From assembly GCF_000236785.1 (NCBI RefSeq), contig NZ_AGUF01000032.1:1-64000 (forward strand): a stretch of 64,000 bases of DNA, in the 5' to 3' direction. Shown piece by piece: positions 18,626 through 29,571 of the stretch (its first letter is position 1; every line of letters starts with the position of its first letter). A program made the translations under genes and the position numbers. This stretch comes from Achromobacter arsenitoxydans SY8 (GTDB lineage: Bacteria; Pseudomonadota; Gammaproteobacteria; Burkholderiales; Burkholderiaceae_B). A model generated the notes under the pieces. That model was given only the letters and a program-made list of their open reading frames with translations. It ran no database searches and was not told the DNA's origin.

Positions 18626-18871
18626 ATGCTTCCCACTCCCGCGCAAGTCCGCCAATACATCGCGGAAGGCCTGCCCTGTGAACACCTTGACGTGCAGGGC
18701 GACGGTTCGCACTTCGACGCGGTCATCGTCAGCGCCGCCTTCGAAGGCAAGCGCCTGATCCAGCGTCATCAACTGGTCTATGCCGCACTGGGCGACCGCA
18801 TGAAGGCCGAGATCCACGCACTGTCGATGCGCACCCTGACCCCCGCCGAATACCAGAAAGCGGGCGAATGA
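18626..18871 (+). CDS. BolA family protein (IbaG/YrbA-like)
   Basis: An 81-residue BolA-fold protein, with [20 protein letters not shown] and [21 protein letters not shown], the class-II-KH-like core. Its position directly before murA is the conserved location of ibaG (yrbA) in proteobacteria. IbaG is linked to acid resistance and, with monothiol glutaredoxins, to iron-sulfur handling. It starts five bases after the permease stop, and its own stop overlaps the murA start. Confidence 0.88.
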   Translation: MLPTPAQVRQYIAEGLPCEHLDVQGDGSHFDAVIVSAAFEGKRLIQRHQLVYAALGDRMKAEIHALSMRTLTPAEYQKAGE

Positions 18872-20139
18872 TGGACAAGATACGCATCACCGGCGGCGCG
18901 CGGCTGCACGGCGAGATCTCGATTTCCGGCGCCAAGAACTCGGCCCTGCCGATCCTGTGCGCCGGCCTGCTGACTTCCGACACGCTAGCCCTGTCCAACG
19001 TGCCGCGCCTGAACGACACGGGCACCATGCTGCGCCTGCTGTCCCGCATGGGCGTGCGCGCCGAACGCGGCAACGACGGCGTGGTCACGCTGCAGGCCGA
19101 CAACGTCGACAACCTGGAAGCGCCGTACGACCTGGTCAAGACCATGCGCGCCTCCATCCTGGTGCTGGGCCCGCTGGTTGCGCGCTTCGGCGAGGCCCGC
19201 GTCAGCCTGCCCGGCGGCTGCACCATCGGCCAGCGCCCGGTCGACCAGCACATCAAGGGCCTGGCCGCGCTGGGCGCCGACATCAGCATCGAACACGGCT
19301 TCGTCGTGGCGCGCGCCAAGCGCCTGAAGGGCGCCTCCATCCGCACCGACATGGTCACGGTCACCGGCACGGAAAACCTGCTGATGGCCGCCGTGCTGGC
19401 TGAAGGCCAGACCGTGCTGGAAAACGCCGCGCGCGAACCTGAAGTCGTCGACCTTGCCGAACTGCTCATCAAGATGGGCGCGCGCATCCAGGGCCATAGC
19501 ACCGACCGCATCGTGATCGACGGCGTGGACCGTCTGCACGGCGCCGAGCACCGCGTCATCTCCGACCGCATCGAAGCCGGCACCTTCCTGTGCGCCGTGG
19601 GCGCGGCCGGCGGGGACATCCTGCTCAAAAACGCCGACGCCGGCATCCTGGGCGCCACGCTGGACAAGCTGGCCCAGGCTGGCCTGACCATCGAAACCGG
19701 CCCCGACTGGATCCGCGGCGCCATGTCCGCGCGCCCCAAGGCCGTGGGCTTCCGCACGCATGAATATCCCGGCTTCGCCACCGACATGCAGGCCCAGCTG
19801 ATGGCCCTGAACGCCGTGGCCGACGGCACCTCGGTCATCGTCGAGACCATCTTCGAAAACCGCTACATGCACGTGCAGGAACTGCGCCGCATGGGCGCCC
19901 AGATCGACATCGACGGCCACACCGCCGTCGTGCGCGGCGTGCCGCGCCTGTCGGGCGCCACCGTCATGGCCACCGATCTGCGCGCCTCGGCCAGCCTGGT
20001 CATCGCCGGCCTGGCGGCCGACGGCGACACCCTGGTCGACCGCATCTATCACCTGGATCGCGGCTACGACCAGATGGAAGTGAAACTGCGCGCCCTGGGC
20101 GCCGATATCCAACGAGTTACCCGCAAGGAACAGGCGTGA
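18868..20139 (+). CDS. murA: UDP-N-acetylglucosamine 1-carboxyvinyltransferase
   Basis: MurA carries out the first committed step of peptidoglycan synthesis: transfer of enolpyruvate from PEP to UDP-GlcNAc. The 423-residue protein has the N-terminal [20 protein letters not shown], and the active-site loop [18 protein letters not shown]. The Cys that attacks PEP, the fosfomycin target, is residue 118 from this start. The start codon overlaps the stop of the BolA gene; MDKIRI three bases later is an equal alternative. The stop overlaps GTG 20136, the expected hisG start. Confidence 0.97.
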   Translation: MMDKIRITGGARLHGEISISGAKNSALPILCAGLLTSDTLALSNVPRLNDTGTMLRLLSRMGVRAERGNDGVVTLQADNVDNLEAPYDLVKTMRASILVLGPLVARFGEARVSLPGGCTIGQRPVDQHIKGLAALGADISIEHGFVVARAKRLKGASIRTDMVTVTGTENLLMAAVLAEGQTVLENAAREPEVVDLAELLIKMGARIQGHSTDRIVIDGVDRLHGAEHRVISDRIEAGTFLCAVGAAGGDILLKNADAGILGATLDKLAQAGLTIETGPDWIRGAMSARPKAVGFRTHEYPGFATDMQAQLMALNAVADGTSVIVETIFENRYMHVQELRRMGAQIDIDGHTAVVRGVPRLSGATVMATDLRASASLVIAGLAADGDTLVDRIYHLDRGYDQMEVKLRALGADIQRVTRKEQA

Positions 20140-20158
20140 ACAACACCCCGTCCCCCCT

Positions 20159-20809
20159 TTGACCCTGGCGCTGTCCAAGGGCCGCATCTTCGAAGAAACC
20201 ATGCCGCTGCTGGCGGAAGCCGGCATCGAGGTTCCCGAGAACCCGGAAAGCTCGCGCAAGCTCATCCTGCCGACCAGCGATCCGGGCCTGCGCCTGATCA
20301 TCGTGCGTGCGTCCGACGTGCCCACCTACGTGCAGTACGGCGCGGCCGACCTGGGCATCGCGGGCAAGGACGTGCTCATCGAGCACGCCAAGGAGCACCC
20401 CGGCGGCCTGTACCAGCCCATCGACCTGAACATCGCCAAGTGCCGCCTGGCCGTGGCCGTGCGCAACGGCTTTGACTACGACGCCGCCGTGCATCAGGGC
20501 GCACGCCTGCGCGTGGCCACCAAGTACGTGCACTCAGCCCGTGAACACTTCGCGTCCAAGGGTGTGTACGTCGACATCATCAAGCTGTATGGTTCGATGG
20601 AACTGGCGCCGCTTATCGGCCTGGCCGACTGCATCGTCGACCTGGTGTCCACCGGCGGCACGCTACGCGCCAACGACCTGGTCGCCGTGGAAGACGTCAT
20701 GCCGATCTCGTCGCGCCTGATCGTCAACCAGGCCGCCCTGAAGACCCGCGGCGACCGCCTGCAGCCGCTGCTGGACGCCTTCGCAAGAGCCGCTTCCCGC
20801 AACGTCTGA
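20159..20809 (+). CDS. hisG: ATP phosphoribosyltransferase, short form; start region possibly frameshifted
   Basis: HisG catalyses the first step of histidine synthesis, joining ATP and PRPP. The 216-residue form lacks the C-terminal regulatory domain, so it should need HisZ, which is not in this window. It contains [38 protein letters not shown] and [12 protein letters not shown]. The only in-frame start found is TTG 20159, with no Shine-Dalgarno sequence. GTG 20136 has AAGGAAC before it and overlaps the murA stop, but its frame reaches TGA at 20160. One extra base in the intervening C6T3 run would join the two frames. Confidence 0.88.
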   Translation: MTLALSKGRIFEETMPLLAEAGIEVPENPESSRKLILPTSDPGLRLIIVRASDVPTYVQYGAADLGIAGKDVLIEHAKEHPGGLYQPIDLNIAKCRLAVAVRNGFDYDAAVHQGARLRVATKYVHSAREHFASKGVYVDIIKLYGSMELAPLIGLADCIVDLVSTGGTLRANDLVAVEDVMPISSRLIVNQAALKTRGDRLQPLLDAFARAASRNV

Positions 20810-20864
20810 CTCCCGCCCGCCGCGCCCGTCGCGGCGGCCGTTACCCGCTTTGCTCCATGACGCC

Positions 20865-22169
20865 ATGGCCCTGATCAATCGTCTCGACTCCCGCGATCCC
20901 GGATTCAAATCCGCCCTGTCCAAGCTGCTGGCCTTCGAAGCCGCCGAGGACGAATCCATCGACCGCGCCGCCGCCAGCATCCTGGCGGACGTGCGCGCCC
21001 GCGGCGACGCCGCGCTGGTGGAATATACGCAGCGCTTCGACCGCATGCCCGGCGCGACCGCCCATACGCTGGAGATCCCCAAGGCCGACTGGCATGCGGC
21101 CCTGGCCGCGCTGCCCGCCGCCCAGCGCAACGCGCTGGAAGCCGCCGCGGACCGCGTGCGCGCCTACCACGAACGCCAGCGCGCCGAGACCTGGACCTAC
21201 ACGGAAGCCGACGGCACCCTGCTGGGCCAGCAGGTGACCCCGCTGGATCGCGTGGGCCTATACGTGCCCGGCGGCAAGGCCGCCTATCCGTCGTCGGTGC
21301 TGATGAACGCCATCCCGGCCAAGGTCGCCGGCGTGCAGGAACTGGTGATGGTCACGCCCACCCCGGACGGCGCGCGCAATCCCATCGTGCTGGCCGCCGC
21401 CGCGATCAGCGGCGTGGACCGCGTGTTCGCCATCGGCGGCGCGCAGGCCGTGGGCGCGCTGGCCTACGGCACCGACACCGTGCCCGCCGTGGACAAGATC
21501 GTGGGCCCGGGCAACGCCTATGTGGCCGCGGCCAAGCGCCGCGTGTTCGGCGTGGTCGGCATCGACATGATCGCCGGCCCCAGCGAAATCCTGGTCATCT
21601 GCGACGGCAAGACGCCGGCCGACTGGATCGCCATGGACCTGTTCTCGCAGGCGGAGCACGACGAACTCGCCCAGTCCATCCTGCTGTGCCCCGACGCCGC
21701 CTTCATCGAGGAAGTCGAAGCGTCCATCGCCCGCCTCCTACCCACGATGCCGCGCGCCGACATCCTGCGCGTCAGCCTGGCCAACCGCGGCGCGCTGATC
21801 CTGGTCCAGAGCCTGGAAGAGGCCTGCCAGATCGCCAACGACATCGCCCCCGAACACCTCGAGATCTCCACGGAGCAGCCCGAGGTCTGGACCGCCCGGA
21901 TCCGCCACGCCGGCGCCATCTTCATGGGCCGCTTCAGCTCGGAAGCCCTGGGCGACTACTGCGCGGGTCCCAACCACGTGCTGCCCACCTCGCGCACGGC
22001 CCGATTCTCGTCGCCGCTGGGCGTGTACGACTTCCAGAAGCGTTCCAGCCTGATCCAGGTCTCGCACGCAGGCGCCCAGACGCTGGGCCGCATCGCCGCC
22101 GAACTGGCGCTGGGCGAAGGCCTGCAGGCGCACGCGGCCAGCGCCCAGTACCGGATCGACAAGCCATGA
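20865..22169 (+). CDS. hisD: Histidinol dehydrogenase
   Basis: HisD oxidises L-histidinol to L-histidine in two NAD-dependent steps using a zinc ion. The 434-residue protein has [27 protein letters not shown], the zinc-site segment [10 protein letters not shown] and the catalytic Glu-His of [12 protein letters not shown] 20865 ([11 protein letters not shown]) is preferred over a TTG five codons upstream. The stop overlaps the hisC start by four bases. Confidence 0.97.
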   Translation: MALINRLDSRDPGFKSALSKLLAFEAAEDESIDRAAASILADVRARGDAALVEYTQRFDRMPGATAHTLEIPKADWHAALAALPAAQRNALEAAADRVRAYHERQRAETWTYTEADGTLLGQQVTPLDRVGLYVPGGKAAYPSSVLMNAIPAKVAGVQELVMVTPTPDGARNPIVLAAAAISGVDRVFAIGGAQAVGALAYGTDTVPAVDKIVGPGNAYVAAAKRRVFGVVGIDMIAGPSEILVICDGKTPADWIAMDLFSQAEHDELAQSILLCPDAAFIEEVEASIARLLPTMPRADILRVSLANRGALILVQSLEEACQIANDIAPEHLEISTEQPEVWTARIRHAGAIFMGRFSSEALGDYCAGPNHVLPTSRTARFSSPLGVYDFQKRSSLIQVSHAGAQTLGRIAAELALGEGLQAHAASAQYRIDKP

Positions 22170-23332
22170 ACCTGCCGGGCCGCCCCAACGGCGAATACCG
22201 GAGTGCGCAGCGCGACGGCAGTCCGGCGAGCGCGGCCCCGGCGGCCGACGTCGCCGGCCGCATCGCCGGCACCGTCCGGCCCGACATCCTCGGACTGGCG
22301 GCTTATCCCGTCGCCCACGCCGAAGGCTGCATCAAGCTGGACGCGATGGAATGCCCGTATGAGCTGCCCGAGGCCGTGCGCGACGATATCGCGCGCGCCG
22401 TCCGCGACACCGCGCTGAACCGCTATCCGTCCGCCGATCTGTCCGGGCTGCAGGCCGCCGTCAAGACGGCCTTCGGCATCCCCGACGCGGCGGACGTGCT
22501 GTTCGGCAACGGGTCGGACGAGCTCATCCACATCATGGTGCAGGCCTGCTGCAACCCCGGCGACGTCGTCCTGTCGCCCTGGCCGTCGTTCGTGTACTTC
22601 GACATGGCCGCCCGCTTCGACCATGCCCGATTCGTCGGCGTGCCGCTCACGCCTGATCTGACCCTGGATTTGCCGGCCATGCTGGCGGCCATCCGGGAAC
22701 ACCAGCCCAAGGTGGTGTTCCTGGCCACGCCCAACAATCCCACCGGCGGCCTGTGGTCGCCCGAGGACGTCGACGCAATCGTGCGCGCGGCTCCGGGGCT
22801 GGTGGTGCTGGACGAGGCCTATCAGCCGTTTGCCGGTCATACCTGGATGCCGGGCGTGCTGGACGCCCCCAACGTGGTCGTCATGCGCACCGTGTCCAAG
22901 ATCGGCCTGGCGGGCCTGCGGTTCGGCTACCTGGCCGGCCATCCCGCCTGGATCGCCGAGCTGAACAAGGTCCGCCCGCCCTACAACCTGAACGTGCTGA
23001 CCCAGGCGACGCTGCTGGCCGTGTTGCGCCACAAGCCGGTGCTGGACGAGCAGGCCGCCCGGATGCGCGCCGACCGCGAACCGCTGGCTGCGGCGCTGGC
23101 CCAATTGCCGGGCGTCAGGGTATTCCCTTCCGCCGCAAACTTCATACTCGTGCGCTTTTCCGGCAAGCTCGACGGCAACGCCGTGCATCTTGCGTTGAAA
23201 ACGCGCAAAATATTGATTCGCAACTTCTCCAATGCCCACCCGCTGCTGGCCGACTGCCTGCGCATCTCGGTGGGCGCCCCGGCCGAGAACGCCGCCTTGC
23301 TATCCGCCCTGCAAGAGATCTTGAGTGCTTAA
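22166..23332 (+). CDS. hisC: Histidinol-phosphate aminotransferase
   Basis: HisC is the PLP enzyme that converts imidazole-acetol phosphate to histidinol phosphate. The 388-residue protein has a roughly 40-residue Ala/Gly/Pro-rich N-terminus. This is followed by the fold type I core: [35 protein letters not shown], and the PLP-lysine motif [16 protein letters not shown]. The ATG overlaps the hisD stop (ATGA). Confidence 0.96.
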   Translation: MNLPGRPNGEYRSAQRDGSPASAAPAADVAGRIAGTVRPDILGLAAYPVAHAEGCIKLDAMECPYELPEAVRDDIARAVRDTALNRYPSADLSGLQAAVKTAFGIPDAADVLFGNGSDELIHIMVQACCNPGDVVLSPWPSFVYFDMAARFDHARFVGVPLTPDLTLDLPAMLAAIREHQPKVVFLATPNNPTGGLWSPEDVDAIVRAAPGLVVLDEAYQPFAGHTWMPGVLDAPNVVVMRTVSKIGLAGLRFGYLAGHPAWIAELNKVRPPYNLNVLTQATLLAVLRHKPVLDEQAARMRADREPLAAALAQLPGVRVFPSAANFILVRFSGKLDGNAVHLALKTRKILIRNFSNAHPLLADCLRISVGAPAENAALLSALQEILSA

Positions 23333-23333
23333 C

Positions 23334-23921
23334 ATGCGTACCGCAGAAATCACCCGCAACACCAACGAAACCCGCATCCGCGTGGCCATCAACCTCGACG
23401 GCACCGGCAAGCAGACGATCGACACGGGCGTGCCTTTCCTGGACCACATGCTGGACCAGATCGCGCGCCACGGCCTGATCGACCTGGACATCAAGGCCGA
23501 GGGCGACCTGCATATCGACGCGCATCACACGGTGGAAGACGTGGGCATCACGCTGGGCATGGCGATCGCCAAGGCCGCCGGCACCAAGGCCGGCCTGCGC
23601 CGCTACGGCCACGCCTACGTGCCGCTGGACGAAGCGCTGTCGCGCGTGGTGGTGGACTTCTCCGGCCGCCCCGGCCTGGAATACCACATCCCCTTCACGC
23701 GCTCCCACATCGGCAGCTTCGACGTGGACCTGACCCGCGAATTCTTCCAGGGCCTGGTCAACCACGCGCTCATCACGATGCACATCGACAACCTGCGCGG
23801 CTTCAACTCGCACCACCAGGCGGAAACGGTCTTCAAGGCCTGTGGCCGTGCGCTGCGCATGGCCCTGGAAGTCGACCCCCGCATGGGCGACGTCGTGCCC
23901 TCCACCAAGGGCGTGCTGTAA
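23334..23921 (+). CDS. hisB: Imidazoleglycerol-phosphate dehydratase (monofunctional)
   Basis: HisB dehydrates imidazole-glycerol phosphate using two manganese ions. The 195-residue protein has the metal-binding motifs [37 protein letters not shown] and [13 protein letters not shown]. The histidinol-phosphatase domain fused to HisB in E. coli is absent, so a separate phosphatase elsewhere must supply that step. ATG 23334 begins one base after the hisC stop and is chosen over GTG 23325, which lies inside hisC. Confidence 0.97.
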   Translation: MRTAEITRNTNETRIRVAINLDGTGKQTIDTGVPFLDHMLDQIARHGLIDLDIKAEGDLHIDAHHTVEDVGITLGMAIAKAAGTKAGLRRYGHAYVPLDEALSRVVVDFSGRPGLEYHIPFTRSHIGSFDVDLTREFFQGLVNHALITMHIDNLRGFNSHHQAETVFKACGRALRMALEVDPRMGDVVPSTKGVL

Positions 23922-23957
23922 CCCCACACAACACCGCACCGCACCAGGCAGCCAGAA

Positions 23958-24656
23958 GTGACCACTATCGCCATCGTCGACTATGGAATGGGCAATTTCC
24001 ATTCCGTCGCACGCGCCCTGAAATACGCCGCGCCAGACGCGGACATCCGCATCTGCAACCAGCCCCAGGAAATCGCCGCAGCCGACCGCGTCGTGTTTCC
24101 GGGCCAGGGCGCAATGGCGGACTGCATGCGCACCCTGAACGAATCCGGCCTGCGTGAAGCCGTCGTCCGCGCCGCCCGCGAAAAGCCCCTGCTGGGCGTC
24201 TGCGTGGGCGAACAGATGCTGTTCGACGCCAGCGAAGAAGGCGACACCGCCTGCCTGGGCCTGTTCCCGGGCGTCGTGCGCCGCTTTTCCGGCCCGCGCT
24301 TCGCGGACCTGATTCCCGCCGACAATGAAGCCTGCCTGGCCGACACGGGCGCGGCAGGCCTGGCCGACACCCGCCCCGAGCTGCTCAAAGTGCCGCACAT
24401 GGGATGGAACAAAGTCCGCCATACGCGCTCTCACCCGATCTGGGACGGCATTCCGGACGACTCGCACTTCTATTTCGTCCATAGCTACTACGCCGATCCG
24501 GCTGATCCGGGCCTGACTGTTGGTGAAACCGATTATGGCGTCGCCTTTACCTGCGCGGTGGCGGCAGCTAACATTTTCGCGGTGCAGTTCCACCCTGAAA
24601 AGAGCGCCGAGCACGGTTTGCGCCTGTATCGCAATTTTGTAGACTGGCAGCCGTAG
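23958..24656 (+). CDS. hisH: Imidazole glycerol phosphate synthase, glutaminase subunit
   Basis: HisH releases ammonia from glutamine and passes it to HisF. The 232-residue protein starts with GTG at 23958, giving [16 protein letters not shown], the conserved N-terminus. The nucleophile is the Cys of [13 protein letters not shown], and the His-Glu pair is in [12 protein letters not shown]. It is 36 bases after hisB and within the same operon. Confidence 0.96.
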   Translation: MTTIAIVDYGMGNFHSVARALKYAAPDADIRICNQPQEIAAADRVVFPGQGAMADCMRTLNESGLREAVVRAAREKPLLGVCVGEQMLFDASEEGDTACLGLFPGVVRRFSGPRFADLIPADNEACLADTGAAGLADTRPELLKVPHMGWNKVRHTRSHPIWDGIPDDSHFYFVHSYYADPADPGLTVGETDYGVAFTCAVAAANIFAVQFHPEKSAEHGLRLYRNFVDWQP

Positions 24657-24713
24657 GCCTAGAGCCTGCAAGCGCCAGCCCGTTCAACCTTTCTATTTTT
24701 CTTGCTGCCAACC

Positions 24714-25450
24714 ATGCTGCTGATCCCCGCCATCGATCTCAAAGACGGGCGCTGCGTACGCCTGCGCCAGGGTGACCTGGACGATGCAACGGTGTTCTCC
24801 GAAGACCCCGCCGCCATGGCCAACCGCTGGCTGGACCAGGGCGCCCGCCGCCTGCATCTGGTCGACCTGAACGGCGCCGTCGCCGGCAAACCGAAGAACG
24901 AAGCCCCCATCAAGGCGATCCTGGACGCCGTCGGCGACGACATCCCCGTCCAGATCGGCGGCGGCATTCGCGATCTCGACACCATCGAACGCTATCTCGA
25001 CGCCGGCATCTCGTACGTCATCATCGGCACCGCCGCGGTCAAGAATCCGGGCTTCCTGCAGGACGCCTGCGGCGCCTTCCCGGGCCAGATCATCGTCGGC
25101 CTGGACGCGCGCGACGGCAAGATCGCCACCGACGGCTGGAGCAAGCTGACCCGCCACGACGTGCTCGACCTGGCCAAGAAGTTCGAAGACTACGGCTGCG
25201 AAGCCATCATCTACACCGACATCGGCCGCGACGGCATGCTGTCGGGCGTCAACGTCGAAGCCACGGTCCGCCTGGCCCAGCACGTGCGCATCCCCGTGTA
25301 CGCATCGGGCGGCATCGCCGGCATCCAGGACATCGAAGCCCTGTGCGCCGTCGAAGAAGAGGGCGTCGAAGGCGCCATCCTGGGCCGCAGCATCTACGAA
25401 GGCACGCTCGACTTCCAGGCAGCGCAGGCGCGCGCCGACGAATTGGCAAA

Positions 25451-25454
<4 letters not shown>
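24714..25454 (+). CDS. hisA: Phosphoribosylformimino-5-aminoimidazole carboxamide ribotide isomerase
   Basis: HisA is the TIM-barrel Amadori isomerase of the fourth step of histidine synthesis. The 246-residue protein opens with [17 protein letters not shown], whose first Asp is catalytic. The second catalytic Asp lies in [10 protein letters not shown], and the phosphate-binding [10 protein letters not shown] and VYASGGIAG are present. ATG 24714 is preferred to a TTG four codons earlier. The stop overlaps the hisF start (ATGA). Confidence 0.97.
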
Positions 25455-26272
<818 letters not shown>

Positions 26273-26274
26273 AC

Positions 26275-26679
26275 ATGAGCAACGAACCCGCCTGGCTGGC
26301 CGACGTCGTCTTCGACGAAAACGGCCTGATCCCCGCCATCGCCCAAGACGCCGACAACGGCCAGATCATGATGGTGGCCTGGATGAACCGCGAATCCCTG
26401 TCCGAAACGGCCGCCACCGGCCGCGCCGTCTACTGGTCGCGCTCGCGCCAGCGCCTGTGGCGCAAGGGCGAGGAATCCGGCCACGTCCAGCAAGTGCATG
26501 AACTGCGCCTGGACTGCGACGGCGACGTGATCCTGCTGAAGGTCCACCAGGAAGGCGGCATCGCCTGCCACACCGGCCGCGCAAGCTGCTTCTACCGCCG
26601 CCTGGAAGGCCAGACCGACAAGGCCGCCTGGGTCACGGTGGACCCGGTGCTCAAAGACCCCGAGCTCATCTACAAATGA
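26275..26679 (+). CDS. hisI: Phosphoribosyl-AMP cyclohydrolase
   Basis: HisI opens the purine ring of PR-AMP, a zinc-dependent step. The 134-residue protein has the family motifs [33 protein letters not shown] and the zinc Cys of LRLDCDGD with [14 protein letters not shown]. It is separate from HisE here, whereas E. coli fuses them. The stop overlaps the hisE start. Confidence 0.97.
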   Translation: MSNEPAWLADVVFDENGLIPAIAQDADNGQIMMVAWMNRESLSETAATGRAVYWSRSRQRLWRKGEESGHVQQVHELRLDCDGDVILLKVHQEGGIACHTGRASCFYRRLEGQTDKAAWVTVDPVLKDPELIYK

Positions 26680-27026
26680 CAGATCAAGCCCTGAGCGCGG
26701 CCGACGTCCTGGCCCGCATCGCAGACACCCTGGAAACCCGCCGTCCCGAAAACGGCGGCGATCCCAAGGCGTCCTATTCCGCCAAGCTGCTGGCCAAGGG
26801 ACCCGACTCGTTCCTGAAGAAGATCGGGGAAGAGGCCACGGAACTGGTCATGGCCGCCAAGGACGGCGCGCCGGACCGCATCGTCAGCGAAACCGCCGAC
26901 CTGTGGTTTCACTGCATGGTCGCGCTGACGCATTTCAACCTGCGGCCCGAAGACGTGCTGGCCGAGCTGGCCCGCCGCGAGGGCCTGTCGGGCCTGGCGG
27001 AAAAGGCAAGCCGCCCGCAAGACTGA
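26676..27026 (+). CDS. hisE: Phosphoribosyl-ATP pyrophosphatase
   Basis: HisE removes pyrophosphate from PR-ATP, the second step of histidine synthesis. The 116-residue all-helical MazG-like protein has [31 protein letters not shown] with the Glu metal ligands, and [12 protein letters not shown]. It starts in the hisI stop codon and is the last his gene of the cluster. Confidence 0.97.
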   Translation: MTDQALSAADVLARIADTLETRRPENGGDPKASYSAKLLAKGPDSFLKKIGEEATELVMAAKDGAPDRIVSETADLWFHCMVALTHFNLRPEDVLAELARREGLSGLAEKASRPQD

Positions 27027-27043
27027 CCACGGAACCCGAACCA

Positions 27044-27412
27044 ATGAGCGACAACTGCCTGTTTTGCAAGATCGCCGCCGGCGACATCCCGTCCAAGAAG
27101 GTCTACGAAGACCAGGACTTTGTTGCATTTCACGATATCAATCCGGCCGCGCCGGTGCATTTGCTGCTGATTCCTCGACGTCATGTCACATCCATGCAGG
27201 ATATTACGGGTGAGGACGCAGATTGGTTGGGTAGAATGATGTCGTTGGCGCCGCGGCTTGCCGCCGAGAACGGATGCCGTCCGGGCCCTGATGGCGGATT
27301 TCGCATCATGATCAATTCTGGCGTCGAAGGCGGCCAGGAAGTCCCGCATTTGCATTTCCACATCATCGGCGGCTCGCGACCCTGGAAAGGGCGCGTGGCC
27401 CCCACTGCGTAA
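27044..27412 (+). CDS. hinT: HIT family purine nucleotide phosphoramidase
   Basis: A 122-residue Hint-type protein, with [19 protein letters not shown] (zinc-like Cys pair) at the N-terminus and the histidine-triad HLHFHIIGG at the C-terminus. These enzymes hydrolyse AMP-lysine and similar phosphoramidates. It commonly follows hisE in beta-proteobacteria, and tatA follows 14 bases later, so it links the his and tat parts of the block. Confidence 0.93.
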   Translation: MSDNCLFCKIAAGDIPSKKVYEDQDFVAFHDINPAAPVHLLLIPRRHVTSMQDITGEDADWLGRMMSLAPRLAAENGCRPGPDGGFRIMINSGVEGGQEVPHLHFHIIGGSRPWKGRVAPTA

Positions 27413-27426
27413 TTCGGAGAAACATC

Positions 27427-27654
27427 ATGGGTAGTTTCAGCATTTGGCATTGGTTGGTTGTTCTGGTCATCGTCGCGCTGATTTTCGGCACCAAGAAGCT
27501 GCGCAATATCGGCTCGGACCTCGGTGGCGCAGTCAAGGGCTTCAAGGAAGGCATGAAAGACGCCAACGGCGAAAAGCCCGCTGAACCGATCGCGCAGCAG
27601 CGCGTCGGCGGCGACACCATCGACGTGCAGGCCAAGGAAAAGTCCAACTCCTGA
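27427..27654 (+). CDS. tatA: Sec-independent protein translocase subunit TatA
   Basis: TatA forms the size-adjustable pore of the twin-arginine translocase that exports folded proteins. The 75-residue protein has one N-terminal membrane helix ([21 protein letters not shown]), the [20 protein letters not shown] hinge and amphipathic helix, and a charged tail. GGAG precedes the start. A GC-rich hairpin follows in the gap before tatB. Confidence 0.96.
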   Translation: MGSFSIWHWLVVLVIVALIFGTKKLRNIGSDLGGAVKGFKEGMKDANGEKPAEPIAQQRVGGDTIDVQAKEKSNS

Positions 27655-27674
27655 GCGCCAGCCAGCCTCCCTCC

Positions 27675-27708
27675 GGGCCAGCCCTGAACGGGCCGGCCCT
27701 TATTGCTT
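27675..27708 (+). terminator. Intercistronic hairpin between tatA and tatB (possible attenuator)
   Basis: GGGCCAGCCC (27675-27684) pairs with GGGCCGGCCC (27690-27699), with one A-C mismatch, over a 5-base loop and followed by TTATTGCTT. It resembles a leaky intrinsic terminator or a 3'-end-stabilising hairpin. Confidence 0.5.
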
Positions 27709-27729
27709 CAATTCCCGAGCGGCCGTCGA

Positions 27730-28260
27730 ATGTTTGATGTCAGCCTCACTGAACTGATGGTGATCGGCGTCGTCGCCCTGATCGTCATCGGCCCCGAACG
27801 CCTCCCCAAGGTGGCCCGCACCGTCGGCCATCTGCTCGGACGCGCGCAGCGTTACGTCAATGACGTCAAGTCCGATATCCAGCGCGAAATCGAACTCGAC
27901 GAACTGCGCAAGTTCAAGACCGAAATGGAAGACGCCGCCCAAGGCGTGCAACAGTCGTTGAACGAAACGCAGGCCTCGCTGCAGGAACCCGTGCAGCAAT
28001 TCCGCGCGGAACTCGACGAAGTCGCGCGCGAAGCCAGCGGCAAGGCCGCGCCGGCCGCCACGCCGGAAACGCCGGCCGAACCCGCGCGCACCATCGCCCC
28101 GCCGGGCCAGAACCAGAATCTGGATCTGGACCTGCCCGCCGCAGAGCCCGCGCCCGTTCCGGCCGCCCCCCAACAACCCGCCCCGGCGCCCAGCGCGCCC
28201 AAGGCTGACGACGCCGCGCCCGCCGCCAAGCCCGTCTTGCCCTCCGGAACACCGTCGTGA
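27730..28260 (+). CDS. tatB: Sec-independent protein translocase subunit TatB
   Basis: TatB joins TatC in the receptor that recognises twin-arginine signals. The 176-residue protein has an N-terminal membrane helix (LTELMVIGVVALIVIGPERLP), a long amphipathic/coiled helical region to about residue 110, and a Pro/Ala-rich C-terminus. ATG 27730 (MFDVSL) gives the conserved start. The stop overlaps the tatC GTG. Confidence 0.96.
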   Translation: MFDVSLTELMVIGVVALIVIGPERLPKVARTVGHLLGRAQRYVNDVKSDIQREIELDELRKFKTEMEDAAQGVQQSLNETQASLQEPVQQFRAELDEVAREASGKAAPAATPETPAEPARTIAPPGQNQNLDLDLPAAEPAPVPAAPQQPAPAPSAPKADDAAPAAKPVLPSGTPS

Positions 28261-29048
28261 CCCAGGACGCATCCCAAGAAGAAGGCCAGCAGGAGACTTT
28301 CATCTCCCATCTGGTCGAGCTGCGCACCCGCCTGCTGCGCGCCGTCGGCGCCGTGGTGGCCGTGTTCGTCGTGCTGTTCATCTATCCCGGCGCCTCGGCC
28401 ATCTATGACGTGCTGGCCGCGCCCATGCTGGCCTCGCTGCCTGAAGGCACGCGCATGATCGCCACGGGCGTCATCACGCCGTTCATGGTGCCAGTCAAGG
28501 TCACCATGATGGCGGCGTTCATCCTGGCCCTGCCCGTCGTGCTGTACCAGGCCTGGGCCTTCGTGGCGCCCGGTCTGTACCGCCACGAAAAGCGCCTGGC
28601 GCTGCCGCTGATCATCTCCAGCACCTTCCTGTTCATCGCGGGCATGGCGTTTTGCTATTTCGTGGTGTTCCGCACGGTGTTCCATTTCATCGCCACCTTC
28701 GCGCCGCAGTCCATCACGCCGGCGCCCGATATCGAGGCCTACCTGAGCTTCGTCATGACGATGTTCCTGGCATTCGGCATCACGTTCGAAGTGCCCGTGG
28801 CCGTCGTGCTGCTGGTGAAGATGGGCGTGGTCGAACTGTCCAAGCTCAAGGCCGCGCGCGGCTACGTGGTGGTCGGCGCCTTCATCATCGCCGCCGTGGT
28901 CACGCCGCCCGACGTGGTCAGCCAGTTCATGCTGGCGGTGCCGCTGTGCCTGCTTTACGAGGTCGGACTGATCTGCGCCCGCATGGTCACGCCCAAAGAG
29001 GGCGCCACGGACGACGAGGGTTCCGGTTCGCTGACGGAACGCCAATAA
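28257..29048 (+). CDS. tatC: Sec-independent protein translocase subunit TatC
   Basis: TatC is the six-helix membrane receptor for twin-arginine signal peptides. The 263-residue protein starts at GTG 28257, overlapping the tatB stop. It has the conserved FISHLVELRTRLLRA near the N-terminus, the F-E periplasmic region, and FEVPVAVVLLVKMGVV with the conserved Glu. A hydrophilic C-terminal tail follows. Confidence 0.97.
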   Translation: MTQDASQEEGQQETFISHLVELRTRLLRAVGAVVAVFVVLFIYPGASAIYDVLAAPMLASLPEGTRMIATGVITPFMVPVKVTMMAAFILALPVVLYQAWAFVAPGLYRHEKRLALPLIISSTFLFIAGMAFCYFVVFRTVFHFIATFAPQSITPAPDIEAYLSFVMTMFLAFGITFEVPVAVVLLVKMGVVELSKLKAARGYVVVGAFIIAAVVTPPDVVSQFMLAVPLCLLYEVGLICARMVTPKEGATDDEGSGSLTERQ

Positions 29049-29122
29049 GTCCAACGCGGGGCGGCCGCCAGGCTGCCCCTCCCGGAACGCCTTGCGCCGG
29101 GCAAATTAAGACCGATTCACGC

Positions 29123-29158
29123 TTGTTCGACCATGGCTGCAACCCTACATTGCAGTCA
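29123..29158 (+). promoter_or_regulatory. Promoter and operator-like palindrome of the XRE regulator
   Basis: TTGTTC (29123-29128) and TACATT (29146-29151) are 17 bp apart. TGGCTGCAA (29134-29142) and TTGCAGTCA (29150-29158) form an inverted repeat with eight of nine positions matching, over 7 bp, covering the -10. The predicted start of transcription falls on or next to the ATG at 29158, so the mRNA may be leaderless. Confidence 0.6.
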
Positions 29159-29565
29159 TGTCGCTCTCTCAAAGACTGCGCACCCTGATGCGGTGGCGCG
29201 GCATCCGTAGCCAGAACCAGCTCGCGCGCATCTCCGGCGTGCCGCAGTCCTGCATCCACCGCATTCTTACCCGCCGCGAAGACCGCTATTCGCCCTCGCG
29301 CGGCACCCTGATACGCCTGGCGCAGGCGCTGGACACCACGGTGCCATGGCTGACCGACGGAGTTGCGCCCACGCCCGATCCCGCCACGGGCCGTACAACC
29401 CCGGCCGCGCATGCCGCGGGCCGGAATATCGACGGCTACTGCGCCGAAATCTGCGCGCAACTGAGCCAGCAGCCGGACAGCACCAAAAAGCTGGTGCTTG
29501 CGCTGGTACGTCAGATCGCCCAACGTCCGGAAAGCCGCTCGCGGAACGCCCCCACGCAGCGCTAA
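29158..29565 (+). CDS. XRE family transcriptional regulator
   Basis: A 135-residue protein with an N-terminal Cro/CI-type helix-turn-helix (QNQLARISGVPQSCIHRIL, about residues 19-37) and LIRLAQALDTTVPWL, as in phage-type repressors. The C-terminal half has no recognised domain. There is no Shine-Dalgarno sequence before the ATG, consistent with leaderless translation. A palindrome overlaps its -10, so self-repression is likely. Its stop is only six bases from the stop of the convergent HtrA gene. Target genes are unknown. Confidence 0.8.
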   Translation: MSLSQRLRTLMRWRGIRSQNQLARISGVPQSCIHRILTRREDRYSPSRGTLIRLAQALDTTVPWLTDGVAPTPDPATGRTTPAAHAAGRNIDGYCAEICAQLSQQPDSTKKLVLALVRQIAQRPESRSRNAPTQR

Positions 29566-29571
29566 ACGGGC

